Source: Desulfitibacter alkalitolerans DSM 16504 (GTDB taxonomy: Bacteria; Bacillota; DSM-16504; Desulfitibacterales; Desulfitibacteraceae). Taken from it: a stretch of 64,000 nt of DNA. Shown here piece by piece: positions 33,701 through 42,669 of the stretch. The notes under the pieces were generated by a model. The model worked only from the letters and a program-made list of their open reading frames with translations. It ran no database searches and was not told where the DNA came from. Location of the stretch: assembly GCF_000620305.1 (NCBI RefSeq), contig NZ_KK211100.1:1073275-1137274 (forward strand). The letters run 5' to 3'. The position numbers and the translations under genes are program-made. The first letter of the stretch is position 1. Every line of letters begins with the position of its first letter.

Positions 33701-36700
33701 TTATGAACCTGCATCCACCTTAAATTGATTGTCTTCCCAGCCTATCTTTCTTCTAGTCCAATTCCCAAGGTCATCGAACAACGTGTATACAACTGGTATT
33801 AATACCAGGGTGAAAATTGAAGATACCAGTAAGCCTGCTACCACAGCTGTTGCCATGGGGGCAGCCACTTCTGCTCCCACTCCAATACCTAAAGCAGTAG
33901 GCAGTAATGCCAGAATTGTTGTCAAGCTGGTCATAAGTATGGGTCTTAAACGAATGGGTCCTGCTGTAAGAATTGCTTCGTTTCTTTCCAGCCCTCTTCT
34001 TCTTAGAACATTAATATAATCCACAAGTACAATGGCGTTATTGACAACAATACCTGCAAGCATTATTACTCCTATAAATGTGGGGACACTAAGCTCCCTG
34101 CCAGTTACAGCCAATCCAACTATTACACCAATCAGGGTGGTAGGCATTGTAAACATTATTACAAAGGGATACATCAATGACTCAAACTGAGATGCCATTA
34201 CCATGTAAACCAGAATTATGGCCAGAGCTAGTGCAAGAAGCAGGCTGCTGAAGGCATTTACCATTTCCTCCATTTCTCCACCATACTCTATGGAATAACC
34301 CCTGGGTATTTGCACCTCTGCTCCAACCTTTTCCTCAATGTCCTTCATTACGCTGCCGAGATCTCTACCCAGCAGCTGGGAATTAACTGTATAGGTTCTC
34401 ACCTGGTCTTCCCTTGTTATTTTTGCGGGGCCCCTGTCAGATTTGATTTCAGCCACCATGCTCAATGGAACCTTCATTCCTGTGGGAGATGTAATATATG
34501 TGTCCCTAAGTGTTTTTAAGCTTTCCCTATAGCTGTCGGGATACAGCACCCTTACATCTATCTCAGAGCTTCCTGTTCTATAACGGGTTGCTACCTGCCC
34601 CTCCAAGACAGCCCTGGCAGTACCAGCCACCTGGGCAACACTTAAACCATACTGTGCAGCCCTGGCTCTATCTACATAGATCCTGTACTCAGGGTCCCCT
34701 TCATTTGAGGGAATCTCTACCTCTCTGGTGCCCGGAACCTGCTCTACAACACTTCTCACCTGCTCTGCCAGGTCCTGCAGCACATCTAGATCACTGCCCT
34801 TAATTTTGACCTGAATAGGGGTTACTCCTCCCCCACCAGTATCCTGGGAAGCATCAACCGCCCTTACACTTACTTCAGCCCCAGGAATTAAGGCAAGGTG
34901 CTTGCGTATCTCATCTGCTATTATCCTGGAATCACGATCTCTTTTGTCCCTGTCTACTAGCATGGCTCTTATGCTTATACGTTCTGTAGCCGCAGCCCCC
35001 AATCCTGTCATACCATCTCTGGGAGGAGCAACGGAAACAAATATAGATTTAACCTCTACAAAGGAATTTAAATACTCTTCCACATCTGCTGCAACAGCAT
35101 TTGTATCCTCAAGGACAGTACCCCTTGCAAGGTTAACGCTAATGGAGATTTCTCCACTATCCATACTAGGCAGAAAGGACATTCCCACTTTAGGTATCAA
35201 TGCCAGGGACCCGACTAAAGCCAAAACTACCACGGCCACAACGGTTTTTCTATGGCCTAATGACCAGGCAAGAAGTGCCCCATATTTATCATTTAACCAA
35301 TCCAAAAACCTTCCCATTCCTTCAGAGGCCCACTTTATTGGCGTGCTTCTTTGCCTCGTAGGTTTTGAATTGCCATTTCCTTTACCATTTCCATTTACAA
35401 CCAGCAGTTTTGAAGCCAGCATGGGTATCAAGGTTAGGGCCACCACTAGTGCTGTGGCTAAGGCAAAGGATACTGTTAAAGCCAAGCCTCTAAACAGCTC
35501 TGCTGCAATACCCTGAACAAAAACTATTGGCAGGAACACTGCCAAGGTAGTAATAGTAGCTGCAATTACTGCACTAGAAACCTCACCAGCTCCCTCTTTG
35601 GCTGCCTCAATTTTAGAATACCCCTGCTGACCGTGACGGTAAATGTTCTCAAGTATAACAATGGAGCTGTCAACCATCATACCTATCCCCAGGGCTATAC
35701 CGCCCAGTGTCATCATGTTAAGGGTTAGATTATTAAAATAAATAAGTATAAAGGTAGATATTATGGATATTGGAATAGCTGTCGCTATAACCAGGGTGCT
35801 CCGTAAATTTCTTAAAAAGAGGAGAAGCACCACTATTGCCAGCAAACCACCAATGAGGGTATTTTGAACAACCCTGGCAATTGATTCATTGATAAATTGA
35901 GACTGGTCAAACCCTATATTCATTTTAACAGTACCAGGCAGTTCCTGTTCAATCTTTGCAAGCTCTGCCTTTACCTTGTTTGCAACCTGCACTGTATTGG
36001 TTTTGCTCTGCTTTACTATGTGAACACCAATACTCGGCTCACCATTTACCCTTGTAATTTGATTAACTTCTTTATGGGTATCCTTGATCTCGCCAAGATC
36101 TCTTAAATAAATATGTCCCCCCCTTGGAAGGCTTAAAACCACATTTCCAATGTCTTCTATACTTTCATATTGACCCATTGTCCTTACAAGAAATTCTCTG
36201 TTGCCATCTATTACTTGCCCTGAAGAAAAATTTACGTTTTCAGACCGAAGAGCTCCCATTACTTGGTCCATGGAAATGCCATAGGCATTAAGCCTGGCAG
36301 GGTCAATTAACACATGTATTTCCCTGGTTAGCCCACCTGTTGTATAGATTGAAGCAACTCCGTCTATCCTCAAGAGACGATCCTTTATCTCATTTTCAAC
36401 CAGGTCTCTTAAGAAAGCCAGATCATCAGTGCCTGTAACACCAATTTCTAGTATTGGCATCATTGAAGGGTCCATTTGCAAGACCATGGGCTTATCAATG
36501 TCGCTTGGCATAAAGGTTGTAACAAAGTCAATTTGCTCCCTCATTTTCAAGGTTGCAAAATCCATGTCTGTGCCCCAGTTCATGGCAATGAAAATCATTG
36601 ATGTCCCGGGTATTGATTCAGAGAAAATCTGGTCAACACCACTTAAGGTTGCCATGGTTTCCTCAAGGGGTCTGGTTACAAGGTTTTCAACCTCTTCAGG

Positions 36701-36865
36701 TCCTGCCCCTTCATAGTTTGTCATGACAAGGGCATAGGGCAGGTTAAAATCAGGATAAAGGTCTACAGAAAGATTTGTAAAGGAAACAAATCCAAGTATA
36801 AGCACGATACAGACAGCCATTATAATGGTTACAGGTCGCCTAACTGAAAAATTAGAAAGCCACAT
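33701..36865 (-). CDS. RND-family efflux pump (HAE1/AcrB type)
   Basis: This 1054-residue protein has the classic duplicated RND layout: N-terminal membrane segment (VRRPVTIIMAVCIVLILGFVSF), a large periplasmic-type loop (about 35-330), a membrane block, a second loop and a second membrane block. The TM4-like GIALGIGMMVDSSIVILENIYRH and the TM10-like GIVVNNAIVLVDYINVLRRRG segments are clear. It should export amphipathic compounds using a proton or sodium gradient. The stop is 50 bases from the 60-base repeat array; its start overlaps the adaptor stop by one base, so the two are coupled. Confidence 0.94.
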   Translation of the reverse strand: MWLSNFSVRRPVTIIMAVCIVLILGFVSFTNLSVDLYPDFNLPYALVMTNYEGAGPEEVENLVTRPLEETMATLSGVDQIFSESIPGTSMIFIAMNWGTDMDFATLKMREQIDFVTTFMPSDIDKPMVLQMDPSMMPILEIGVTGTDDLAFLRDLVENEIKDRLLRIDGVASIYTTGGLTREIHVLIDPARLNAYGISMDQVMGALRSENVNFSSGQVIDGNREFLVRTMGQYESIEDIGNVVLSLPRGGHIYLRDLGEIKDTHKEVNQITRVNGEPSIGVHIVKQSKTNTVQVANKVKAELAKIEQELPGTVKMNIGFDQSQFINESIARVVQNTLIGGLLAIVVLLLFLRNLRSTLVIATAIPISIISTFILIYFNNLTLNMMTLGGIALGIGMMVDSSIVILENIYRHGQQGYSKIEAAKEGAGEVSSAVIAATITTLAVFLPIVFVQGIAAELFRGLALTVSFALATALVVALTLIPMLASKLLVVNGNGKGNGNSKPTRQRSTPIKWASEGMGRFLDWLNDKYGALLAWSLGHRKTVVAVVVLALVGSLALIPKVGMSFLPSMDSGEISISVNLARGTVLEDTNAVAADVEEYLNSFVEVKSIFVSVAPPRDGMTGLGAAATERISIRAMLVDRDKRDRDSRIIADEIRKHLALIPGAEVSVRAVDASQDTGGGGVTPIQVKIKGSDLDVLQDLAEQVRSVVEQVPGTREVEIPSNEGDPEYRIYVDRARAAQYGLSVAQVAGTARAVLEGQVATRYRTGSSEIDVRVLYPDSYRESLKTLRDTYITSPTGMKVPLSMVAEIKSDRGPAKITREDQVRTYTVNSQLLGRDLGSVMKDIEEKVGAEVQIPRGYSIEYGGEMEEMVNAFSSLLLALALAIILVYMVMASQFESLMYPFVIMFTMPTTLIGVIVGLAVTGRELSVPTFIGVIMLAGIVVNNAIVLVDYINVLRRRGLERNEAILTAGPIRLRPILMTSLTTILALLPTALGIGVGAEVAAPMATAVVAGLLVSSIFTLVLIPVVYTLFDDLGNWTRRKIGWEDNQFKVDAGS

Positions 36866-38007
36866 TACTTTTCACCACCCTGAACCACTACAGGATCACC
36901 ATGGGTTACAATATTTTGACCTTTGATAATTAACGTTTCTCCCTCTTCAATTCCGCTAATTACCTCCACAAACTGACCATCATTAATTCCCAGTTCAATT
37001 TTTCTAGCGACTGCCTCATTATTTTCCACAACAAAAATTGACTGTCTGCTGCCCTGGTCAACTACTGCAACCATTGGTACAACCACAACATCCTGTTTAG
37101 TTCTAGTAGCTAAAGCAACCTCGGCAAACATACCTGCCTTAATTTCATGATTTTCATTTTGTAAAATAATTGTCACAGGAAAGGTTCTGTTCATTTGGTC
37201 AGCGGCAGGGGCAATTGTTTTAATTACTCCTGTGTAGGGTTCATCCTTTACTGCCGAGATCCTTAGATCAACCTTGTCTCCAACCTTAACATTATTTATA
37301 TACTGCTCAACAACCCCCACAGAAATCTCAACCTCATCAAGATTCATTATTACAGCTACAGGCATGGAAGGACCTGCCATTTCACCTGCACTTACGTTTA
37401 CTGCCGTTACTACTCCTGTTATAGGTGCTGAAATAATTGTATTTTCCAGCTGGGTCCTTATCATATCAACTCCAGCCTGGGCCTGTTTTATCTGTGCATT
37501 CACAGTTTCAGGATCAGAAAGCTGATACTGCAGTCTTGCCTGATCCAGCTGTTGTTTGGAAATGGCACCTTCTGTATAGAGCTTTTCCATTCTTTCCAGG
37601 GTAGCCCGTGCGTCGTCCAATCTAGCCATGGCAGAGCTCTTTCCTGCCTGGGCAAGAGCTAAACCGGCTTCAGCCTGCTTTAACTGGTCTAGAAGCTCTC
37701 TTTGCTCAAGCTGAACCAAGACCTGGCCCTTTGATACTCTATCACCAACACTTACAGCTACCCTCTCAACCTTGCCTCCCAGTTTGGGGATAACGGATAC
37801 ACTATCCCTTGCCTCTACTACAGCTGTCATATTGGTAATTTCAGTAATGTCCCCCCTGAAGGCTTTTGCAGTTTCCACGGGGATTGGATTGATTACATCT
37901 GTCTCGCCAACTTCCTCAACAGATTGCATAAGACTGCCGGCAGCCACTACTGCCGCAATTACTGCAATCACCATGAAGAAAGCAATTAGTATTTTTTTCT
38001 CCCTCAT
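36865..38007 (-). CDS. RND efflux adaptor (HlyD/MFP family)
   Basis: A protein of 380 residues from the ATG at 38007 (GAAAGGAGTAGTACAT before it). A longer frame to 38076 would read through the operator and is rejected. An N-terminal membrane anchor (ILIAFFMVIAVIAAVVAAGSL) is followed by a lipoyl-like half (VIPKLGGKVERVAVSVGDRVSKGQVLVQLE), a helical hairpin with an AGLALAQAGKSSAMARLDDARATLERM stretch, the second lipoyl half (APITGVVTAVNVSAGE), beta-barrel and membrane-proximal domains. It links the RND pump to the TolC-like channel. It is the first gene of the operon. Confidence 0.92.
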   Translation of the reverse strand: MREKKILIAFFMVIAVIAAVVAAGSLMQSVEEVGETDVINPIPVETAKAFRGDITEITNMTAVVEARDSVSVIPKLGGKVERVAVSVGDRVSKGQVLVQLEQRELLDQLKQAEAGLALAQAGKSSAMARLDDARATLERMEKLYTEGAISKQQLDQARLQYQLSDPETVNAQIKQAQAGVDMIRTQLENTIISAPITGVVTAVNVSAGEMAGPSMPVAVIMNLDEVEISVGVVEQYINNVKVGDKVDLRISAVKDEPYTGVIKTIAPAADQMNRTFPVTIILQNENHEIKAGMFAEVALATRTKQDVVVVPMVAVVDQGSRQSIFVVENNEAVARKIELGINDGQFVEVISGIEEGETLIIKGQNIVTHGDPVVVQGGEK

Positions 38008-38049
38008 ATGTACTACTCCTTTCAAACATTTGAAATATAAAACCTTCTG

Positions 38050-38108
38050 ACTGACCGGACGGTCAGTTTTACACACCCTATTCTATCCACGCTAAAATCT
38101 AAAGTCAA
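38050..38108 (-). promoter_or_regulatory. Promoter and TetR-type palindrome of the RND efflux operon
   Basis: On the minus strand TTGACT (38108-38103) and TAGAAT (38085-38080) are separated by 17 bases. Downstream of the predicted start, ACTGACCG-GA-CGGTCAGT (38050-38067) is a perfect palindrome with 8-base arms and a two-base centre, a common TetR operator form. The adaptor gene starts 42 bases later. Confidence 0.8.
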
Positions 38109-38121
38109 CAACTATTTTTGA

Positions 38122-38142
38122 CCAGGGGGACGGTTCCGCTGG
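38122..38142. repeat. Dispersed hairpin of the CCAGGGGGACGGTT family
   Basis: CCAGGGGGACGGTT followed by CCGCTGG can fold into a stem with one bulge around CGGT. The same element is intact near 48.2 kb and split by the group II intron at 19.9/21.8 kb. The rest of this gap (38143-38456) is AT-rich and shows nothing clear. Confidence 0.65.
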
Positions 38143-38456
38143 CTGGTTTAAGTGAAATATAATTATGATTCTAGCGCAAAAACCTAAGTTTTATAGAAAT
38201 ATCATAAGTCACCTCCTACACTGTTTTATACGTATGGGAATTAAAATAGTTTCAAAAAAAATTTTTTAATTCATCAACTTTGCCTGTTTTCCTTTACACA
38301 TAATTGAGCAAAAAGTTTCACCATGCTTCATCCAAACCTAATATATTTCTGTAAGTTTATCTTATTACATTCGGACTAATTCTAATGTGATTTTATTTTA
38401 AAAAAGTTATTTATATTCACACCCCAGTAGTATCTGTTGTACATTCTTAATATTAT

Positions 38457-39116
38457 TTAGGGTTTTAAACCCTTTAAGAGGAATTCTATCATTGTCTCTA
38501 TCTCTTCCTCGTCATTCCAACTATGATCAGGCAGCACAACCAGCCTTGTTATGACATAGCCTACCACAGTGCTAATTATCAGCCTGATAATGGTCCCATC
38601 AGGCAGCTTTTTCAACTCTCCCTTGTCCTGAAAATGCCTGAAGGCTTTCTGCAGCCGAGGTCTAATGCGTTCACTAAAAACCTGTTTGAGCATGTTACTT
38701 AATTCTGGATGAAAGGATAATTCATTTAATAGGATTTTTAAAGCTGCTGTATTTTTCCTGGCATATTCAACCCTATTGTTTATTAGTGCACGTAAGAAAT
38801 CACCAAAGCCCTGATATTGCGCCTCAAGAACCTTCTCAAAATCCTTCATGAGCAGGGGGGCTCCAAGCTTTAGAATTGTCGGTGATACGATGCTTAAAAG
38901 CAGCCCTTTTTTCGTTTTGTAATGCTTAAAAACTGTCCCTTCAGCAACACCAGCCCTTTGGGCAATTTCACTTGTAGATGCTCCCGCAAAGCCCTTTTCA
39001 GAAAAAACCTCAACTGCAGCTTCTAAAACACGTTTTTGCTTATCAGTTATATCCTTTTCACTTTCTAGATACTGCTGGAGAAGAATATTTAAAGCCTTAT
39101 CATTTTGTTCCTTCAT
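38457..39116 (-). CDS. TetR/AcrR-family regulator of the ABC efflux operon
   Basis: A protein of 219 residues from the ATG at 39116; an earlier in-frame TTG at 39158 lacks a ribosome site. The DNA-binding part is KRVLEAAVEVFSEKGFAGASTSEIAQRAGVAEGTVFKHYKTKKGLLL, and a helical C-terminal domain follows. It is the last gene of the HlyD-ABC ATPase-permease cluster. The paired palindromes at 42453-42520 in front of that cluster are its likely operators (inference). Confidence 0.87.
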   Translation of the reverse strand: MKEQNDKALNILLQQYLESEKDITDKQKRVLEAAVEVFSEKGFAGASTSEIAQRAGVAEGTVFKHYKTKKGLLLSIVSPTILKLGAPLLMKDFEKVLEAQYQGFGDFLRALINNRVEYARKNTAALKILLNELSFHPELSNMLKQVFSERIRPRLQKAFRHFQDKGELKKLPDGTIIRLIISTVVGYVITRLVVLPDHSWNDEEEIETMIEFLLKGLKP

Positions 39117-39196
39117 AATTATGGTGCCACCCTTCCAATTAGATTTCCATCCTTCCAAAACAAGTCACAGGGACCTGGCTTTTTCCATATTATTCC

Positions 39197-40351
39197 TTAT
39201 TCCAGGTTTTTTCTAAACCTTATTACTGCAATTGTACAAAAAATAACTGCAAAGACCGCAAGCATCATGGTTTCTGTCCAGAGATAATTTAAGGATATTC
39301 CCTTCAAAAAAATTCCTCTTAAGATTATTAAAAAGTAAGTTAAGGGTATAATTCCTCCCAATGCTTGAATTACAAAGGGCATTGTATCTCTTGGAAACAT
39401 GAAGCCAGATAAAAGCACACTGGGAAATATAATTGCAAATGTGATAAAAACTGCCTGCAGTTGATTTCTAGCAACTGTAGAAATGAATAGACCAATTGAT
39501 AGAGTTGTTACAAGAAACAGCAGCCCCAGAATAAATAACAGCAGGATGCTTCCCTTAACAGGTACTTTAAACCACAAAACACCAGCAGTTAATACAAGGG
39601 TAAAGGACAGCATCCCTATGGCCACATAGGGTAATAGCTTGCCAATAATTAGTTCCACTGGTTTAACGGGAGTTACCAGAAGCTGCTCTAGTGTCCCCCT
39701 TTCTTTTTCCCTTACCATGGCAAAAGCTGTTAACAAGGCTGTTACGTTTTGGAGAACCAGACCTATTAGACCAGGAATGTTAAAAAACGTACTGTCCATA
39801 TCCGGATTATACAAAACCCTTGTTTCGGTCTGAATAGGAAATGCCAGTTCGACCATACCTTCTCTATCTAAACGCTGCTGCTGCAGCTCTAAAGCGGCAT
39901 TTTGAGTAATCAGCTGAACAGCGGAGAGGGCTGTTCTTGCTACAGTTGGATCAGAACCATTTATGAGAATTTGCAGGGATGCATCCCTGTTTTGTTCAAT
40001 TCCGTAAGCATAATCATGGGGTATTACAATTCCTACCTCAATGTGACCTGAATCCATAAGATATTGAAGCTCATCATACCTAGTTGCATTCTCAAGTATA
40101 TGAAAATAACCTGTAACCTCATAGGCAGCAATGAGCTCTCTAGATGCCCTGGAATTGCTTTGATCCCAGACCCCTGTAGGTATATGCTCCACATCAGTAT
40201 TAATGGCATATCCGAAAATGAGCAGAAACATTAATGGCATCATTATTCCTATACCAAGGCTCACCTTGTCTCTTTTAATTTGAAGCATCTCTTTTTTCAC
40301 AATTGCCATGAAGCGGTTTATGGAAAATCTTCCCTTTACCAATCCTCTCAC
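39197..40351 (-). CDS. ABC-2 type transporter permease
   Basis: A protein of 384 residues with one N-terminal membrane segment (GIGIMMPLMFLLIFGYAI), a large external loop (about 50-170) and five C-terminal segments, the YhhJ/YbhR form of the ABC-2 family. The conserved FAMVREKERGTLEQLLVTPVKPVELIIGK segment precedes the membrane core. With the ATPase and HlyD protein it should form an efflux pump for drugs or other hydrophobic compounds. GTG start. A hairpin with a U-tract separates it from the ATPase gene. Confidence 0.9.
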   Translation of the reverse strand: MRGLVKGRFSINRFMAIVKKEMLQIKRDKVSLGIGIMMPLMFLLIFGYAINTDVEHIPTGVWDQSNSRASRELIAAYEVTGYFHILENATRYDELQYLMDSGHIEVGIVIPHDYAYGIEQNRDASLQILINGSDPTVARTALSAVQLITQNAALELQQQRLDREGMVELAFPIQTETRVLYNPDMDSTFFNIPGLIGLVLQNVTALLTAFAMVREKERGTLEQLLVTPVKPVELIIGKLLPYVAIGMLSFTLVLTAGVLWFKVPVKGSILLLFILGLLFLVTTLSIGLFISTVARNQLQAVFITFAIIFPSVLLSGFMFPRDTMPFVIQALGGIIPLTYFLIILRGIFLKGISLNYLWTETMMLAVFAVIFCTIAVIRFRKNLE

Positions 40352-40391
40352 ACCCTTTCCCTATCCTCAGCAAACAGGACAAAACTATATT

Positions 40392-40416
40392 TAAAAAACT
40401 AGCCCAGGGTTTGGGC
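40392..40416 (-). terminator. Hairpin with U-tract inside the ABC efflux operon
   Basis: On the minus strand GCCCA-AACCC-TGGGC is followed by TAG and TTTTTT. It stands five bases after the ATPase stop and 41 bases before the permease start, so it would lower permease expression relative to the ATPase if it works. Confidence 0.5.
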
Positions 40417-40420
40417 AATC

Positions 40421-41155
40421 TTACTCACTGGAAGCCTGCTTCACCATCTCCAGAAAAACATCATCTAAATTGTCTTTACCCCTTTTCCCCATTAAGATTT
40501 CAGGTGTACCCTGATCCAGCATTTCACCATGGAATATGAAACCTATATAATCACACTTCAGAGCTTCATCCATGTAGTGGGTGCTGACTAACACAGTAAT
40601 ACCCTTATCTGCCATTTCCTTGATCATGTCCCAAAAAATCCGTCTAGAAACTGGATCTACACCTGAAGTAGGCTCATCAAGAACGAGAACCTCAGGGTTA
40701 TGCAGTAGAGCACAGGAAAGGGCTAATCTCTGCTTCCAACCACCAGAAAGGGTTCCTGCAAGCTGACTTTCCCTCCCCTTTAAATCAGCCATTAGCATTA
40801 ATTCCTTTTTTCTAGTAATTTTTTCCTGGACAGATAAGCCATATATTCCAGAATAAAAATCCAGATTTTCATCTACCGTTAGGTCCTCGTAAAGGCTGAA
40901 TTTTTGAGACATATACCCTATATTTTGTTTAATAGCCTCAGCATCCCTTGTAATGTCATGGCCCAATACATACCCAGAGCCACTTGTCGGCAGCAAAACT
41001 CCGCACAGCATTCTTATGGTGGTTGATTTTCCTGAACCGTTTGGACCTAAAAATCCATAAATGGTGCCCCTGGGAATGAATAGATTTATGCTGTTTACTG
41101 CCATTACATTTCTAAAGCTCTTTGTAAGATTCTCACAGATAATTGCAGGCTCCAT
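40421..41155 (-). CDS. ABC transporter ATP-binding protein (ABC-2 exporter)
   Basis: A protein of 244 residues: Walker A GPNGSGKST (about 36-44), Q-loop MSQKFSLYEDL, signature LSGGWKQR, Walker B VLVLDEPTSGVD, switch histidine in VSTHYMDEAL. It belongs to the drug-exporter ATPase group paired with ABC-2 permeases. Its start is two bases after the HlyD gene stop. Confidence 0.93.
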   Translation of the reverse strand: MEPAIICENLTKSFRNVMAVNSINLFIPRGTIYGFLGPNGSGKSTTIRMLCGVLLPTSGSGYVLGHDITRDAEAIKQNIGYMSQKFSLYEDLTVDENLDFYSGIYGLSVQEKITRKKELMLMADLKGRESQLAGTLSGGWKQRLALSCALLHNPEVLVLDEPTSGVDPVSRRIFWDMIKEMADKGITVLVSTHYMDEALKCDYIGFIFHGEMLDQGTPEILMGKRGKDNLDDVFLEMVKQASSE

Positions 41156-41157
41156 AA

Positions 41158-42360
41158 CTAATCTGCCTCCTTTAAGTCAATGGGCAGGTATAAATCAACT
41201 ACCATCCCCGGCTTTAATTCACCAGAGCCTTCCCTTAGCTTGACCTTTACAGCAAAGACCATTTTGCTTCTTTCTTTTGATGTCTGTATGTTCCTTGGGG
41301 TAAATTCAGCCTTATCATTTATCTGTACAATTTCTCCTGTAAACCTCTTATTTGGAAAGGCATCAACCTGAACAAATACTTCTTTTCCAATCATAACTTT
41401 AGCCAGGTCCTCCTGGGGAATATACATGGTTATCTCCAAGTTTTCAGGGTCTAAAATAGTATAAAGTACAGTTCCAGGCCTAACCAGCTCCCCTATTTCT
41501 ATGTGCCTGCGTAAAACCAAACCTTCAACAGGAGCTTGTATAAGGGTGTTAGCCAGCATAACCTTCACCTGCTCTGAACGTGCATGGGCCTGCTCCTTAA
41601 TGGACCTCAAATATTCTAGATTATGTGCTGTAGTCCCTTCTTTAAGAAGGCTAAGCTGAGCTAGTGCACCTTTTTCTTGGGCCTCTGCACCCTTAAGGCT
41701 GGCCCTGGCTGCTTCATGCTCACTTTTAGCTCCCTCAAGCTGGGCAGCGGCTGCATCATATTGGGCACTTAAGCTGCCCACCTGGGTTAAAGCCTTATTG
41801 ACAAGCTCCCGTTGAACTTCTAACTCCTTTAAGGTCAGGGCTCCCTGGGCATAAAGCAGTTCCATATCCTCCAGCTGTTTTTTATAGAACAAAAGGGTTT
41901 CCTCAGCCCCTGTTAGGCTGCTTCTTATCTGCAACACCTGGGCTTCCATGACTTTTAATGCTGCTTCTGCTTGATTAAGTCTTGCCCTGCTTTGTAAAAC
42001 ATTAGCCGCCGCCTGCTGAGCATTTGCCATTGCTTTATCCATATCACCTTGTCGTGTACCAGTCAGGGCTTCCTGGTACTTTGCTAAGGCCGCGTTAACT
42101 GCTCCTTCAGCTTCGACCAACTGCCATTTTAGTACAGCATCATCAACTGCAGCAAGCTGGTCTTGGGGCTTAACCCAGTCACCTTCATCCTTTAGGATAC
42201 TCATCACCTCACCTGAAACCTGGGAATATACGCGTACCTCCCTGCCCTCAATAATTCCAGAAAATTTTAGTTCATTTTTTCCAGTACAGCCAATTGGTAT
42301 TAAAATCAAGCTGGAGACAAAAAACAACAGTAAAAATAGAGCCCTTGACTTCTCCTTCAT
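41158..42360 (-). CDS. HlyD-family adaptor of the ABC efflux pump, possible lipoprotein
   Basis: A protein of about 400 residues from the ATG at 42360, behind GGGGGAG. A hydrophobic N-terminus ending PIGCTG could be a lipoprotein signal, though the position -3 residue is unusual. A lipoyl half (RVYSQVSGEVMSILKDEGDWVKPQ), a very long helical hairpin of about 190 residues and a second lipoyl half (LIQAPVEGLVLRRHIEIGELV) follow, then a beta-barrel domain. The long hairpin suits contact with a TolC-like channel. It is the first gene of the ABC efflux operon. Confidence 0.9.
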   Translation of the reverse strand: MKEKSRALFLLLFFVSSLILIPIGCTGKNELKFSGIIEGREVRVYSQVSGEVMSILKDEGDWVKPQDQLAAVDDAVLKWQLVEAEGAVNAALAKYQEALTGTRQGDMDKAMANAQQAAANVLQSRARLNQAEAALKVMEAQVLQIRSSLTGAEETLLFYKKQLEDMELLYAQGALTLKELEVQRELVNKALTQVGSLSAQYDAAAAQLEGAKSEHEAARASLKGAEAQEKGALAQLSLLKEGTTAHNLEYLRSIKEQAHARSEQVKVMLANTLIQAPVEGLVLRRHIEIGELVRPGTVLYTILDPENLEITMYIPQEDLAKVMIGKEVFVQVDAFPNKRFTGEIVQINDKAEFTPRNIQTSKERSKMVFAVKVKLREGSGELKPGMVVDLYLPIDLKEAD

Positions 42361-42452
42361 TTTCACTCCCCCAAAATAGTTTATCTTTAAAAATTTTTAA
42401 GCTAAAAACTGCAAAACTATAGCTTCATACCCCAAAATCTAAAAAATTTAAT

Positions 42453-42520
42453 AGTGAGCAATCACTCACTAAAATCATACCACACAACCCGACTTTTAGT
42501 AAAGTGAGTAATCACTCATT
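42453..42520 (-). promoter_or_regulatory. Twin TetR-type operators flanking the ABC efflux promoter
   Basis: AGTGAG-CAATCA-CTCACT (42453-42470) and AGTGAG-TAATCA-CTCATT (42503-42520) are near-identical palindromes exactly 50 bases apart. Between them, on the minus strand, TTTACT (42503-42498) and TATGAT (42479-42474) form a promoter with an 18-base spacer. One palindrome overlaps the -35 and the other follows the -10. A single dimeric repressor binding both would close the promoter. Confidence 0.78.
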
Positions 42521-42581
42521 TGCCCCTGTGCAGCTGCTGTAATGAAATTTATACTTTCTGCCCTGAAGATAAAATTTTCAT

Positions 42582-42628
42582 GAAATAAAAACCCTGGCAG
42601 TGAGCTAATTGATTTGCTCCGCCAGGGT
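42582..42628 (-). terminator. Intrinsic terminator of the SLH protein gene
   Basis: On the minus strand ACCCTGGC (42628-42621) pairs with GCCAGGGT (42598-42591) around a long loop and is followed by TTTTTATTT. It lies 41 bases after the stop codon. Confidence 0.75.
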
Positions 42629-42669
42629 ATTGATATTAACTTGTTACTGGTAATAATTTGGCTTCTCCT

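Noticed and set aside
33156-33728. Long plus-strand and minus-strand frames with repeated peptides across the 60-base array
   Set aside because: The period of 60 bases is divisible by three, so open frames arise automatically. No ribosome site or signal is present, and the true tolC start lies at 33273.
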